In this document: one piece after another, positions 9,000 through 20,133 of the stretch
How the letters are laid out: the number at the start of each line of letters is the position of its first letter
Numbering within the stretch: position 1 is the stretch's first letter
Assembly (NCBI GenBank): GCA_025800125.1
Contig: JAOXSF010000180.1
Span: forward strand, 1 to 64,000
Direction of reading: 5' to 3'
From: Marinobacterium sp.
Lineage (GTDB): Bacteria; Pseudomonadota; Gammaproteobacteria; Pseudomonadales; Balneatricaceae
DNA: 64,000 nt
Made by a program: the position numbers and the translations under genes
Notes under the pieces: generated by a model
Databases searched by the model: none
What the model saw: the letters and a program-made list of their open reading frames with translations, nothing else
What the model was told of the DNA's origin: nothing

Positions 9000-9680
9000 T
9001 CAGCTTTCACCGGCAGGTTCAATGCGGTAGCCCAGCCCACGTACAGTGGTAATCGGATTCAGGGTACCGTCCGGGTCCAGTTTGCCACGCAGGCGGCGCA
9101 CGAAAACTTCCAGGACGTTGCTGTCGCGGTCGTAATCCTGGTGGTACAGGTGTTCGGTCAGCTCGGTTTTGGAGATGGTTTTACCGGCATTAAGGGCCAG
9201 GTATTCAAAGGTGCGGTATTCGTAGCTGGTCAGTTTTACCATCACGCCGTTGCGGTGTACGGTGCGAGCACTGGTATCCAGTACAATCGGGCCGATTTCG
9301 ATCACCGGGGAGGCGTGGCCTGCGGCCCGGCGCAGCAGGGCGTTCAGACGGGCGGCCAGTTCTTCCATATGAAACGGTTTGACCAGGTAGTCATCTGCAC
9401 CGGCTTCCAGCCCTTCTACCTTGTCCTGCCAGTCACCGCGGGCGGTCAGAATCAGTACCGGGAACGGAATATTGTGGGTACGCCACTGGCGGATCACTTC
9501 AACCCCGGACAGTTTGGGCAGGCCGAGATCAACAATGGCCAGATCATAAGGGAATTCCAGCCCCAGATAACGGGCCTCTTCACCGTCAGCGGCTTCTTCG
9601 ACGGTATAGCCGCGGCCGGTCAGGGCGCTTGTCAGTTGGCGACGCAGGTCTGCATCATCTTCAACAACCAGTATTTTCAT
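9000..9680 (-). CDS. phoP: PhoP-like OmpR-family response regulator
   Basis: This 226-residue regulator pairs with the kinase encoded just after it. The receiver domain has an acidic pocket (VVEDDADLRR), phosphorylated Asp in IVDLGLPKLSG (Asp51), Thr in LILTARG and Lys in YLVKPFHMEEL. The C-terminal winged helix ends in VFVRRLRGKLD and TVRGLGYRIEP, as in PhoP/OmpR proteins. Length matches the family. Transcription likely starts in the repeat-rich region upstream; I see no clear PhoP box there. Confidence 0.9.
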   Translation of the reverse strand: MKILVVEDDADLRRQLTSALTGRGYTVEEAADGEEARYLGLEFPYDLAIVDLGLPKLSGVEVIRQWRTHNIPFPVLILTARGDWQDKVEGLEAGADDYLVKPFHMEELAARLNALLRRAAGHASPVIEIGPIVLDTSARTVHRNGVMVKLTSYEYRTFEYLALNAGKTISKTELTEHLYHQDYDRDSNVLEVFVRRLRGKLDPDGTLNPITTVRGLGYRIEPAGES

Positions 9681-9728
9681 CTATGGAAGTCCTCAAAAGC
9701 TTTTTTAACAAGCGTTGCTGCACACTGT

Positions 9729-9796
9729 CTAACAGACATTCTTTTCTAACAGACATTCTTTTCTAACAGGCATTCTTCTCTAACCGACACCCTTCT
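9729..9796. repeat. Four degenerate tandem copies of a 17-bp unit upstream of phoP
   Basis: The unit ctaacagacattctttt occurs at 9729-9745 and 9746-9762 exactly and at 9763-9779 and 9780-9796 with substitutions. It lies in the leader/promoter region of the PhoP-like gene, so copy number could alter promoter spacing or the downstream end of the PepSY gene transcript. Confidence 0.8.
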
Positions 9797-9802
9797 GCGC
9801 TG

Positions 9803-9848
9803 TTGTTGTCGTTTGTCTGTATTGTTGTCGCTTGTCTGTATTGTTGTC
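9803..9848. repeat. 19-bp tandem repeat, 2.4 copies, just past the PepSY gene stop
   Basis: The unit ttgttgtcgtttgtctgta occurs at 9803-9821, at 9822-9840 with one change, and partly at 9841-9848. It directly abuts the stop codon of the PepSY gene (9851-9853, minus strand). Confidence 0.8.
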
Positions 9849-9850
9849 AG

Positions 9851-10156
9851 CTATTTGTTTTTGCGGCGCAGCGGTTTACCGCTATGGGCGTCAAGCATCA
9901 CTTCTCGAACCCGGCCGTCCGGGCGCATCATGCGAATCCGGTAGACATGACGGCCTTTCAGATGCAGGGGGTAGGCTTTAATCACCTTGCCGCCAAACTG
10001 GCGACGGGCCTGACTGACTGCTTCTTGCAGACTCAGGGTTCGTTCACTCAGTTGCAGGCTTTGCGGCCCTGCGGCGGCAACTGTGTTGCCCGGAGTGATA
10101 ATCAACGCTGTCAGTGCCAGACTGGCAGCCGTATGCCGTAGAGGGTGCATGGCCAT
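9851..10156 (-). CDS. PepSY-domain periplasmic protein
   Basis: The 101-residue exported protein has an N-terminal hydrophobic signal segment ending near TVAAA. A single PepSY domain follows: LQEAVSQARRQFGGKVIKAY, then YRIRMMRPDGRVREVMLDA and SGKPL. PepSY domains occur as protease-inhibitor-like or accessory domains and are often encoded beside PhoPQ-like systems, where the small protein is thought to modulate the sensor. Here it lies immediately upstream of the phoP/phoQ-like pair on the same strand, separated by tandem repeats. Function is inferred from family and position only. Confidence 0.8.
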   Translation of the reverse strand: MAMHPLRHTAASLALTALIITPGNTVAAAGPQSLQLSERTLSLQEAVSQARRQFGGKVIKAYPLHLKGRHVYRIRMMRPDGRVREVMLDAHSGKPLRRKNK

Positions 10157-10183
10157 CTGCGAAAAACCTTACTATCGCTCAGC

Positions 10184-10747
10184 TTAGTAGGCAGGCTGAA
10201 CATTCACCTGCACTCTGATCCGTTTACCTGGATGGTGTGGCATCCGGGTGTGGTAGTGTCGCCCTTTGTAACGGTAACTCACCCGGTAGCCGGTAATTTC
10301 GTCATAATACTCTACATCATGGCTGACGGTACAACGGCGCTGTGTTTGATAACGATAACTGCGACTGCCACGCTGGCCTATATCATGGCCGACCGATGCT
10401 CCTAACGCGGCACCGATGGCTGTTTTAATCCGCCGGTTTTTACTGTTACTGCTGGTGCCCAGCGCATTACCGACCGCACCGCCGATGACTGCTCCGAGAA
10501 CCTCATCCGTGTAGGAGTCGTTATAGCGGTTATGTTGTACACGTACCTGCTCATCCCAGCAGCTCTGCCGTGGCGTACGAGTACGTATCTGCTGGTAGAT
10601 TGGTTCCACATGGGTCACTTTCGCCCAGTCATGATGATCCCGGTGGCGGCTTGCCTGTGCTTCGAACGGTATCAGTGCCAGTGTGAGCATGCTGATTACC
10701 AGTGCGCTGGTTTTTGCAGGCGTTGCAGCCGCTGCTGACTGTGTCAT
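10184..10747 (-). CDS. Glycine-zipper (Rick_17kDa-type) envelope protein
   Basis: I start it at the ATG with gaggagg 6 bases upstream, giving 187 residues. A more upstream ATG would add 33 residues that spoil the signal peptide. The signal peptide ends near EAQA. The core is a glycine zipper, DEVLGAVIGGAVGNALG followed by AIGAALGASVGHDIG, the double membrane-embedding motif of the 17-kDa antigen/SlyB-like family. The C-terminal YDEITGYRVSYRYKGRHY segment is a conserved basic domain found with these zippers. Likely envelope-integrity role. It lies 28 bp upstream of the PepSY gene in the same direction and probably shares its transcript. Confidence 0.82.
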   Translation of the reverse strand: MTQSAAAATPAKTSALVISMLTLALIPFEAQASRHRDHHDWAKVTHVEPIYQQIRTRTPRQSCWDEQVRVQHNRYNDSYTDEVLGAVIGGAVGNALGTSSNSKNRRIKTAIGAALGASVGHDIGQRGSRSYRYQTQRRCTVSHDVEYYDEITGYRVSYRYKGRHYHTRMPHHPGKRIRVQVNVQPAY

Positions 10748-11269
10748 GCCAACCTCCTCGGAACCGGGCAACCATGCCCGTCTGTACAGTGCATTCATTG
10801 TGTGTGGCCAATGCGTTCTGGTGCCTGAACGGTGAGTGGATTGCACTGTGAGCTAAACGCAATACCGGTACGCAGTCGCTGCGCAGACGGTGATCAGTGC
10901 GTTACAGTGTGGCGTGGGACAACTTAATTCGGCGTGAATGCCAGCCTGCATGTTGCTGTCAGTTTGTCAGATCAGGGCGCTAGCTGATGATAATCCGGGC
11001 ATAACCACTGGGGTAAGTGGTTGACTGGTTGAAACCTGCCTGGTGTCCGGGCAGGTTTCAGCGTCAGGGCATTCAGAATGCGGGGGTTAATACAGCGCGT
11101 TAACGCAGGGTTTCCAGCCGACGGGCAACGGTGGTGATGTCGTCGCTACGGTTCAGCAATGCCTGTGAGTCGCCATCCCCTTGCCTCTCGCTGATCGAAC
11201 ATTCGGGACTGAAATACGACAGCAGACACTCACAAACAGGTGACAGTAGGGAAGCGCTATAAGCCCTGC
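10748..11269. other. Intergenic region with one hairpin and a possible coding remnant
   Basis: Besides the hairpin at 11031-11059, the minus strand at about 11102-11269 has an open frame ending SQALLNRSDDITTVARRLETLR. It reads like the end of a helical protein but has no start codon or ribosome-binding site. Nothing else is supportable. Confidence 0.35.
11031..11059. terminator. Perfect 10-bp hairpin, possible terminator
   Basis: gaaacctgcc pairs exactly with ggcaggtttc around a 9-base loop. There is no clear T tract on either side, so it may be a processing or bidirectional stop element downstream of the minus-strand membrane-protein gene. Confidence 0.5.
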
Positions 11270-11524
11270 TTATTCTGTAGAATCAGAATTTTCAATACTG
11301 CGCTGCTGACGTACCGCCAGCATCACAAAACGCACGTTGTAGGCCATGCCGACAACCAGCGCCCCTGTCGCGCTGACAATAAACAGCTGTCCCATTGCCG
11401 AGCTGCCCAGCCATTGCCCCAGCCACAGACTGGCGATGCTGATCAATCCCATAGGGATTCCGCTGTACAGAAAACGGCGCATCCATTTATCGGCGCGAAT
11501 TTTTTTCTTATCTATCTGAGACAT
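11270..11524 (-). CDS. Small two-helix membrane protein, unknown function
   Basis: The 84-residue product starts at ATG 11524 with agga 7 bases upstream. The longer in-frame extension upstream has neither a good start nor protein-like composition. A basic N terminus (DKKKIRADKWMRR) is followed by two hydrophobic helices, about 20-42 and 46-71, then a short polar tail. I do not recognise the family. It is divergent from ilvD. Confidence 0.65.
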   Translation of the reverse strand: MSQIDKKKIRADKWMRRFLYSGIPMGLISIASLWLGQWLGSSAMGQLFIVSATGALVVGMAYNVRFVMLAVRQQRSIENSDSTE

Positions 11525-11919
11525 GGTGGTTCCTGACTGGCATATGCTAAAGGGTGTCTGACTCAGCAAAGGCTGCCTGCTGGCTATTGTCGACCAGATT
11601 GAGATTGCCGGGAAACGACGGTGCTGGCAACCCGGTACTGGATATCTGGTGACGGATGTCTGGTAGTGAAACGTCGCTATGTTGTGGTCGGTCGTGATGT
11701 ACTTTTTCTGCCCCGTTCGCCATCTGGTACACTGAAGGCCTCGTACATGGCGGGCCACCGCAGACCAGCAGTTATCAGGATTATGGCAGATCGCCTGATA
11801 ACCGGCGCTGGCTGTTGTTGGAGTACCGATGGCCGGTGCTTCAGCAGTCAATAACCCTACCGGCATCCGCTGTGAAACTATCATAACGAAAGAGCCAAAG
11901 AAGACCGAGGAATCCGTTC
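11525..11919. other. Divergent promoter region between small membrane protein gene and ilvD
   Basis: No supportable gene. It must contain the ilvD promoter. I looked for a leader peptide rich in branched-chain codons with an attenuator hairpin and found none. Confidence 0.4.
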
Positions 11920-13752
11920 ATGCCTCAATATCGTTCCAAAACATCCACTGCTGGCCGCAATATGGCCGGTGCGCGTGCGCTCTGGCGTGCCACCGGCATG
12001 AAGGATGAAGATTTCCACAAGCCGATTATCGCAGTTGCCAACTCCTTTACTCAGTTTGTACCAGGCCATGTGCATCTGAAAGATATGGGTCAGCTGGTTG
12101 CTCGCGAAATCGAGAAAGCTGGCGGTGTCGCCAAGGAATTCAACACCATTGCAGTTGATGACGGTATCGCCATGGGCCATGACGGCATGCTGTACTCGCT
12201 GCCATCACGCGACATTATTGCTGATTCCGTTGAATACATGGTTAACGCCCACTGTGCTGATGCACTGGTGTGTATCTCCAACTGTGACAAGATCACCCCA
12301 GGAATGCTGATGGCGGCCATGCGCCTGAATATTCCGGTGATCTTTGTCTCCGGTGGCCCGATGGAAGCGGGTAAAACCAAACTGTCCGAGCACAAGCTGG
12401 ACCTGGTAGACGCCATGGTACTGGCCGCCGACCCGACCGCCTCTGATGAGCTGGTGGATGAGGTTGAGCGTTCTGCCTGTCCGACCTGTGGTTCCTGCTC
12501 CGGCATGTTTACTGCCAACTCCATGAACTGTCTGGCGGAAGCGCTGGGTCTGGCACTGCCTGGTAATGGTACTGTGGTAGCAACCCATGCTGACCGTGAG
12601 CAGCTGTTCCTGCGTGCAGGCCGTTCCATTGTCGAGATGGCAAAACAGTATTACGAGCAGGACGACGAGCGTGTACTGCCGCGTTCTGTGGGCTTCAAGG
12701 CATTCGAAAATGCGATTACCCTGGATATCGCCATGGGCGGTTCCACCAACACCATCCTGCATCTGCTGGCGATTGCTCAGGAAGCAGAGATTGACTTCAC
12801 CCTGAAAGATATTGACCGTCTGTCCCGTGTGGTACCACAGCTGTGTAAAGTGGCACCGAACACGCAGAAATATCACATTGAAGACGTGCATCGTGCCGGT
12901 GGCATCATGGGGATTCTGGGTGAGCTGGACCGCGCCGGTAAACTGCATACCGATGTACCGACCGTGCATACGCCAACCATGAAAGACGCGCTGGACCAGT
13001 GGGACATCATGCGTGACCCATCACCGGAAGTGCTGGAGTTCTATAAGGCAGGCCCTGCGGGCATTCCAACTCAGGTTGCTTTCAGCCAGGCGACTCGCTG
13101 GCCAACACTGGATGGTGACCGTGAAAATGGTTGTATCCGTAACCTGGAAAATGCCTTCTCGCTGGAAGGCGGCCTGGCGGTACTGTTCGGCAACATTGCA
13201 CTGGACGGCTGTGTGGTGAAATCTGCCGGTGTTGATGAGTCGATTCTGGTATTTGAAGGCCCGGCACATATTACAGAGTCTCAGGATGAAGCGGTTGCCA
13301 ACATTCTGGATGACAAAGTGCAGGCTGGCGATGTGGTGATTGTACGTTACGAAGGCCCACAGGGTGGCCCGGGCATGCAGGAGATGCTGTACCCGACCTC
13401 TTACATCAAGTCGAAAGGTCTGGGCAAAGCCTGTGCATTACTGACCGATGGTCGTTTCTCGGGTGGCACTTCCGGTCTGTCGATTGGCCATGTATCCCCT
13501 GAAGCAGCGGCGGGTGGGGCTATTGGTCTGGTGCGTAACGGTGACCGTATCCGCATCGACATTCCAAACCGTACCATTGATGTTCTGTTGTCTGACGAAG
13601 AACTGGCGATACGCCGTGCTGAACAGGACAAGCTGGGCTGGAAGCCGGTTGAAGAGCGTCCGCGCCGTGTATCCGCAGCCCTGAAAGCCTACGCCAAGCT
13701 GGCAACTTCCGCTGATAAAGGCGCAGTACGTGATCTGTCCCAGCTGGACTGA
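11920..13752 (+). CDS. ilvD: Dihydroxy-acid dehydratase
   Basis: It converts 2,3-dihydroxy-3-methyl acids to 2-keto acids in valine, isoleucine and pantothenate synthesis, using an Fe-S cluster and Mg2+. The 610 residues are full length (E. coli IlvD is 616). Recognisable sequence includes [20 protein letters not shown] at the N terminus, [15 protein letters not shown] and [19 protein letters not shown] (cluster cysteines), and [20 protein letters not shown] near the C terminus. Ribosome-binding site gagga precedes ATG. A strong terminator follows, so it is probably monocistronic. ilvA is found 40 kb away in the same window. Confidence 0.97.
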   Translation: MPQYRSKTSTAGRNMAGARALWRATGMKDEDFHKPIIAVANSFTQFVPGHVHLKDMGQLVAREIEKAGGVAKEFNTIAVDDGIAMGHDGMLYSLPSRDIIADSVEYMVNAHCADALVCISNCDKITPGMLMAAMRLNIPVIFVSGGPMEAGKTKLSEHKLDLVDAMVLAADPTASDELVDEVERSACPTCGSCSGMFTANSMNCLAEALGLALPGNGTVVATHADREQLFLRAGRSIVEMAKQYYEQDDERVLPRSVGFKAFENAITLDIAMGGSTNTILHLLAIAQEAEIDFTLKDIDRLSRVVPQLCKVAPNTQKYHIEDVHRAGGIMGILGELDRAGKLHTDVPTVHTPTMKDALDQWDIMRDPSPEVLEFYKAGPAGIPTQVAFSQATRWPTLDGDRENGCIRNLENAFSLEGGLAVLFGNIALDGCVVKSAGVDESILVFEGPAHITESQDEAVANILDDKVQAGDVVIVRYEGPQGGPGMQEMLYPTSYIKSKGLGKACALLTDGRFSGGTSGLSIGHVSPEAAAGGAIGLVRNGDRIRIDIPNRTIDVLLSDEELAIRRAEQDKLGWKPVEERPRRVSAALKAYAKLATSADKGAVRDLSQLD

Positions 13753-13803
13753 TCTGCTGCTGTGACTGCTATCTGACAGCGTCCGGCTCTGTTGAGCTGC
13801 CCG

Positions 13804-13834
13804 AACGGCCCTGAGGGGCCGTTTCTGTTTTTTC
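13804..13834 (+). terminator. Rho-independent terminator of ilvD
   Basis: An 8-bp stem aacggccc/gggccgtt with tetraloop tgag is followed by ctg and a T6 run, 51 bp after the ilvD stop. Confidence 0.88.
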
Positions 13835-13972
13835 GCCCACCTCTGATACCTGACAGCTGGCTGTTAAGTTTTCGTGACATGTCTTCCTGGCCGGTAACCT
13901 TTATACGTTTCGCTTGCCTATATTGCTGAGGCTGTTTCAGCCGGTACGGGCTTTTTTGCAGGGAGACGTTAT

Positions 13973-14419
13973 ATGCAGCACACTCATCAATGGAGCAGGC
14001 CTTCACGTCCGGGGGCTTCACACTCGGTTCTTTTTATCTGTCGTGATAATGCGATCTGTTCACCACTGGCCGCAGCCTGGCTATACCGGCTGACCGGAGG
14101 GCGTATTCAGGCCCGCACCGCAGGTATTGTGCCGGTTGCGATACCTGTGTCGGTACAGCAGCGAGTGGCACAGTTGCAGCGTCGCCCGGTGGCACTGAAA
14201 CCGGTTGCCATGCGAAAACTGGCGGGACAGACGTTTGACAGCATTATTACGCTGGCAGACCGTCAGGAATGCCCGTTACCGGTACATCCCTATGATGGCG
14301 AAGGTGTGGTCTGGCATTTTGACAGGCCTGTTACTGCGGCACAGTTACGGCAGCTGGAATTTGAACTGATGGAGCGGCTGTTACTGTGGCTGGAAGTAAA
14401 ACGGCTCAGGACAGCCTGA
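13973..14419 (+). CDS. Arsenate reductase / low-molecular-weight phosphatase-like protein with altered P-loop
   Basis: The 148-residue protein has the ArsC/LMW-PTP fold signature: strand SVLFICRDNAICSPLAAAWL at 18-37, DSIITLADRQECP in mid-protein, and WHFDRPV near the end. The P-loop normally reads CxxNxxRS. Here it is C23-R-D-N-A-I-C29-S30, so Cys replaces the invariant Arg that binds phosphate or arsenate. The nucleophilic Cys, the Asn and the Ser remain. A single T-to-C change in codon 29 (tgt to cgt) would restore Arg. Catalysis is doubtful; a regulatory or decaying role is possible. It is convergent with the unknown gene downstream and separated from ilvD by a terminator. Confidence 0.75.
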   Translation: MQHTHQWSRPSRPGASHSVLFICRDNAICSPLAAAWLYRLTGGRIQARTAGIVPVAIPVSVQQRVAQLQRRPVALKPVAMRKLAGQTFDSIITLADRQECPLPVHPYDGEGVVWHFDRPVTAAQLRQLEFELMERLLLWLEVKRLRTA

Positions 14420-14476
14420 ACCGTTGTGGATACCTGCTGTCCTGGATAACCGATATGTACACAGGTATCTGTCTTA

Positions 14477-14536
14477 TGTGGCGGTTACTACTGTGGCGGT
14501 TACTACTGTAGTGGTTACTACTGTAGTGGTTACTAC
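14477..14536. repeat. Four tandem copies of a 15-bp unit
   Basis: tgtggcggttactac occurs at 14477-14491 and 14492-14506, and the variant tgtagtggttactac at 14507-14521 and 14522-14536. The array lies between two convergent genes. The variant can form small gtagt/actac hairpins. Confidence 0.9.
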
Positions 14537-14560
14537 AACGCTGCTGGAATTATCCGGGTT

Positions 14561-14977
14561 TCAGGTTGGGTGACGGCGGTCATATTGCCAGTGCTCAATA
14601 CTGGCAGGAAAACTTAACAGGCGTTTCTGAAGCTGGCAGTACTGGTGAATGGTGGTGTGAAATTGGCACCAGAATCTGAAATGCTGTGGATGTTTGATAC
14701 TGGCAACAGGGCTGAGATCCGCATCTATCCAGGCCTGGCAGATCTCCAGCAGGCTGTTCAGTGTCTGTGCGGGTTGGGTGTCTGAGGGTATATTGTTACC
14801 GAATTCCTCCAGCAACAGCTGGTAGTACTCGCAGAGCAGTGCCTGGAGTACCGCTTTCTGCTGCTGCATACTCTGCTGGGCGTGTTCGCTGCAACGGTTT
14901 TCGAACAGGTCTGAATGATGGTTGTAGGAATAAGGAGCGTCCTCGAAATAGAACTGCGCATTTAATGCACTTGCCAT
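14561..14977 (-). CDS. Hypothetical acidic/aromatic cytosolic protein
   Basis: The ATG at 14977 is preceded by agggaggcagat, a strong ribosome-binding site, giving 138 residues. An upstream in-frame extension of 39 residues lacks such a site. The product begins MASALNAQFYFEDAPY, is rich in Gln, His, Tyr and Phe, has no signal peptide or membrane helix, and is predicted helical. The opening suggests a structural or phasin-like helical protein, but I do not recognise a family and infer no function. Confidence 0.55.
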   Translation of the reverse strand: MASALNAQFYFEDAPYSYNHHSDLFENRCSEHAQQSMQQQKAVLQALLCEYYQLLLEEFGNNIPSDTQPAQTLNSLLEICQAWIDADLSPVASIKHPQHFRFWCQFHTTIHQYCQLQKRLLSFPASIEHWQYDRRHPT

Positions 14978-15388
14978 ATCTGCCTCCCTGGTGATTGGAA
15001 AGTAGGCCGTAGCCAGCCGCGTACTCCATGTACTGCAAGCGGAATTAACCTTAGACGCTTTATGGCACGGGCGATAGTCAGAATGAACAAGCAATAAACA
15101 TACCCGTGAACAGACGTTAAATTCCCCGACAGAGTAGACGGTAAAGATAATCTTTTGAAAAATAAGCGTATTTTCTATTCTGAATAAAATGATTAAAACA
15201 GCAGTAATATTCAGCGATTGGTTGTATGACTAAAGTGGCAGCACTGTGGCGGTAAATCGCCCGGTTATGTCATACCGTCGAGAGATGAGGGAATGCTGGC
15301 TGTACAGCGCTGACGGCCGGGCATATATGCGCGCCTGCAACCGGCTGTCCGTGGCTGTTCGTTACTGTTAGTAATAGCTCGTGATAGT
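14978..15388. other. Intergenic region, partly AT-rich
   Basis: No gene is supportable. The AT-rich part at about 15130-15220 is the likely promoter zone for the minus-strand hypothetical gene. Confidence 0.35.
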
Positions 15389-17452
15389 TCAGGTAGTGCT
15401 GAAACACTCGTGCTGTACCAGTTCCAGCTGGCAAAGCTCGATCAGCTCATCCAGTGCTACCGGCGGGCTGAACAGAAACCCCTGACCAATGATGCAGGTA
15501 TGCTGTTGCAGAAACTGCATCTGCTCGCGGGTTTCAATGCCCTCAGCAATCACACTCAGGCCCAGCTGGCCTGCCATTGAAATGATGGTGTTGGTAATGG
15601 CTATATCATCACTGTCGTGGGGAATGTCCTGCACAAAGGAGCGGTCGATTTTGAGAATATCGACCGGCATCTTTTTCAGGTAATTCAGCGAAGAATAGCC
15701 GGTACCAAAATCGTCAATGGCAAGGGTAATGCCCATATCGCGCAGCTGCTGCAGGATCTGCATTGCCTGTTGCAGGTTGTCCATCAGCACGCCTTCAGTG
15801 ATTTCCAGCTCAAGATAGCGCGGTGACAGGCCGGTTTCTGCCAGCGTATGGCGTACGGTTTCAACCAGTTTGTCGTCAAACTGACGGGCAGAGAGGTTAA
15901 CGGCAACCCGCAGTGGCCGCTGGCACTGCTGCTGTACTTTGACGGCCGCTCGGCAGGCTTCCTGCAAAACCCAGCGACCGATTGGCACAATCAGGCCGGT
16001 TTCTTCTGTCTTTGGAATAAATTCTACCGGTGACACCATACCGTTCACCGGGTGACGCCAGCGAATCAGCGCTTCCATACCGATAATCTGACCGCTTTCC
16101 AGTGATACCTGGGGTTGATACATCAGGTGGAACTGATTGTGTTCCAGCGCCATGCGCAGGTCCAGTTCCAGGGTCATGCTACGACGGGCAGCGATGTTCA
16201 TTTCTGGCTGATACTGTTGCCAGGTATTACGTCCGGCAGCTTTGGCAGCATACATGGCCAGGTCAGCGTTACGCAGTAATGCACTGCCGTCGTGGCCATC
16301 CACATTGATCATGGTAACGCCGATACTGACGGTGACGTTGATATCACGGCTGGCCAGCCGGATGGGCTGACGCAGCATCTCAATCAGAGTCTCGACCTGC
16401 TGTTCCAGTGCAGCCAGGCCTGGCAGATTACGCAGAATAATGGTGAATTCATCGCCGCCCAGTCGATAGGCGGTGCTGGGTGCGGCCACGGTATAGCGCA
16501 ACCGGCTGGCAATGGTGACCAGCAGGTTGTCACCGGCTTCGTGGCCCATGGTGTCGTTGATCTGCTTGAAACCGTCCAGGTCAAGCAATAGCAGTGCCTG
16601 GTAGTGTTCACCTGGCATGCAGATCACTTCATCCAGTTTTTCACGGAAGTGACGACGGTTGCCCAGCCTGGTCAGTGGGTCGTAGTAGGCCAGTTGTTCC
16701 ATCTGCCGCTCATGTTCTTTCATGGCGGTGATGTCTTCACTGACGGAAACAATATTAACCAGCTTGCCCTGGTCATCATGTACCGGTGAGATTGACTGCA
16801 AGGCCCAGTAATGAGTGCCATTCTTGCGCTGGTTGTAGAGGGAACCGCGCCATTTCTGCCCAGCGGCCAGACTGCTCCACAGTTCTTTATAGGTGCTGTC
16901 GGGGGTCTGTTCCGAACGCAGAATGGCTGGGGTTTTGCCGATTACCTCGGCGGTCAGATAACCGGTAATGTCAGTGAAGCGGGAGTTGGCGTATTCAATC
17001 ACACCACAGTGATCGGTAATGACAACCGCACTGCCCGAGTTCTCTACCGCCTGGTACATCTTTTTCAGTTCCAGGTCGCGCAGAATATCGGCAGTGACAT
17101 CAACAACCAGCATCACTGCGCCACAGACATTGTGGTCGAGGTCAAAAATGGGTGTTACCGACAGGTGAGTATTTACCTTTTCACCGCTTTGGCTGAGCAG
17201 ATCAACCCGCAGGTCAAAGTCGTTGATCTCGCCTTTGAGTAATGCTGACAGCTGGCTGGCATGGCAGGCGCGCTGGCCTCGGGCGGTAAAACGTCGCATT
17301 GGCTGCTCAACCATCTCATGTTGCTGGTAGCCCAGCAGTTGCAGCAGTGCCGGGTTAACCCGGATCAGCCGGTAATCAGGGGAGATTACGGCAGCGCCCA
17401 GCGCCGAGTGCTGTAGTGGGCGAAATACAGTTGCAATTTCCTGTTTCATCAT
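15389..17452 (-). CDS. PAS-PAS-GGDEF-EAL c-di-GMP signalling protein
   Basis: The 687-residue soluble protein has two PAS domains (about 15-120 and 130-245, the second with ENSGSAVVITDHCGVIEYAN), then GGDEF and EAL. The cyclase motif is intact (YRLGGDEF), and the upstream inhibitory RxxD is absent (AAPS at that position). The phosphodiesterase residues are present: GMEALIRWRHP, NLSARQ, ELEITE, DDFGTGYSSL, KIDRSF and AEGIET. Both activities are therefore possible, gated by PAS ligands such as oxygen, haem, flavin or a small molecule. It lacks a membrane segment. It stands alone, convergent with nothing immediate, and its promoter lies in the gap before glnK. Confidence 0.93.
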   Translation of the reverse strand: MMKQEIATVFRPLQHSALGAAVISPDYRLIRVNPALLQLLGYQQHEMVEQPMRRFTARGQRACHASQLSALLKGEINDFDLRVDLLSQSGEKVNTHLSVTPIFDLDHNVCGAVMLVVDVTADILRDLELKKMYQAVENSGSAVVITDHCGVIEYANSRFTDITGYLTAEVIGKTPAILRSEQTPDSTYKELWSSLAAGQKWRGSLYNQRKNGTHYWALQSISPVHDDQGKLVNIVSVSEDITAMKEHERQMEQLAYYDPLTRLGNRRHFREKLDEVICMPGEHYQALLLLDLDGFKQINDTMGHEAGDNLLVTIASRLRYTVAAPSTAYRLGGDEFTIILRNLPGLAALEQQVETLIEMLRQPIRLASRDINVTVSIGVTMINVDGHDGSALLRNADLAMYAAKAAGRNTWQQYQPEMNIAARRSMTLELDLRMALEHNQFHLMYQPQVSLESGQIIGMEALIRWRHPVNGMVSPVEFIPKTEETGLIVPIGRWVLQEACRAAVKVQQQCQRPLRVAVNLSARQFDDKLVETVRHTLAETGLSPRYLELEITEGVLMDNLQQAMQILQQLRDMGITLAIDDFGTGYSSLNYLKKMPVDILKIDRSFVQDIPHDSDDIAITNTIISMAGQLGLSVIAEGIETREQMQFLQQHTCIIGQGFLFSPPVALDELIELCQLELVQHECFSTT

Positions 17453-17870
17453 ACTTCCTGGGCCAGCATTGTTATTTTTATCAGGCTGATAGCCTCGGAC
17501 GCGAAATCACCACGCCGGGCCGGTGTTCGGACAGCAGAACGAACTGCAAGGTATATCAGATTGTACCTGTCGGGTCACAGGGGAGCGGGAAACCGGTCAT
17601 CCTGTCAGTGTATTAGGCAAGAGGTCGATTCTAGGACAGCACAGAGCGGGATTGAAACGATACAGGTTGAAAGCTATTGAGCCGTATCAATGAATCATTA
17701 TTAAAAATAACCTGGAAGAATATGTCAGTACAGATGCACTGTGGTAGCGTTGCTGGAAAGCTGAGGCTGAAAAGAGGGGGGTTGATGTGAAAACCTGGTG
17801 TGAGGTACTGTCTGGCATGTTAGCTGTGGTTGAAGTGCTGTACCGGACAGTGTGGACGGCTGGCCGGTAC
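17453..17870. other. Intergenic region between PAS-GGDEF-EAL gene and glnK
   Basis: No gene is supportable. It must contain the promoter of the minus-strand PAS-GGDEF-EAL gene at its low-coordinate end and the glnK terminator at the other. Confidence 0.35.
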
Positions 17871-17897
17871 AACAGGCCAGCACCAGGCTGGCCTGTT
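17871..17897 (-). terminator. Hairpin terminator of glnK
   Basis: An 11-bp perfect stem aacaggccagc/gctggcctgtt with 5-base loop begins 4 bp after the glnK stop. The following minus-strand bases are only weakly T-rich. Confidence 0.7.
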
Positions 17898-17901
17898 ATG
17901 A

Positions 17902-18417
<516 letters not shown>

Positions 18418-18469
18418 CTATAGTTCAACAGTTACCTGTGTGGTCTGAAAGTCATCCGAAGAGGGCTGT

Positions 18470-19837
<1,368 letters not shown>

Positions 19838-20010
19838 CACGCTATCCTCCGGACAGGTTCTTCAGTTCAGATTCTTTTCGCCTGCCTGCTGGCAGGGCAT
19901 AAATCGGGTTTCAGGTCACGGCACCGGTCAGCCGTGTGTGTTATCTATTGCACCGCGTTGCCTGTTGCTTTGTGCTGGTGCAGTTTTTCAGTCTGACTTG
20001 CCAGGTATTC

Positions 20011-20026
20011 AGCGAACAATGTGCCA
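20011..20026 (-). promoter_or_regulatory. Sigma54 (-24/-12) promoter of amtB-glnK
   Basis: On the minus strand the bases read TGGCACATTGTTCGCT. Against TGGCACGN4TTGCW the invariant GG and GC are present at exact spacing with one mismatch in the -12 box. It lies about 175 bp upstream of the amtB start. Confidence 0.8.
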
Positions 20027-20133
20027 GGTATTAATTATCCTTTTAAAACAAATAGTTATAGGTATTTTCTGTAAAAGTAAGTGGTGAAGGGCTGATGATG
20101 GTGAGTAGTAAATGTGCGCTTGCACTGGCATCT

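Noticed and set aside
8982..9749. Plus-strand open frame of 255 codons over the phoP-like gene
   Set aside because: Fully antisense to a complete response regulator; no ribosome-binding site and no domain.
12205..12969. Minus-strand open frame of 254 codons within ilvD
   Set aside because: Antisense to a well-conserved enzyme; Gly/His/Gln-rich noise.
14477..14536. Tandem repeats considered as a CRISPR array
   Set aside because: Units are contiguous, 15 bp and have no spacers; no cas genes nearby. The same holds for the other arrays.
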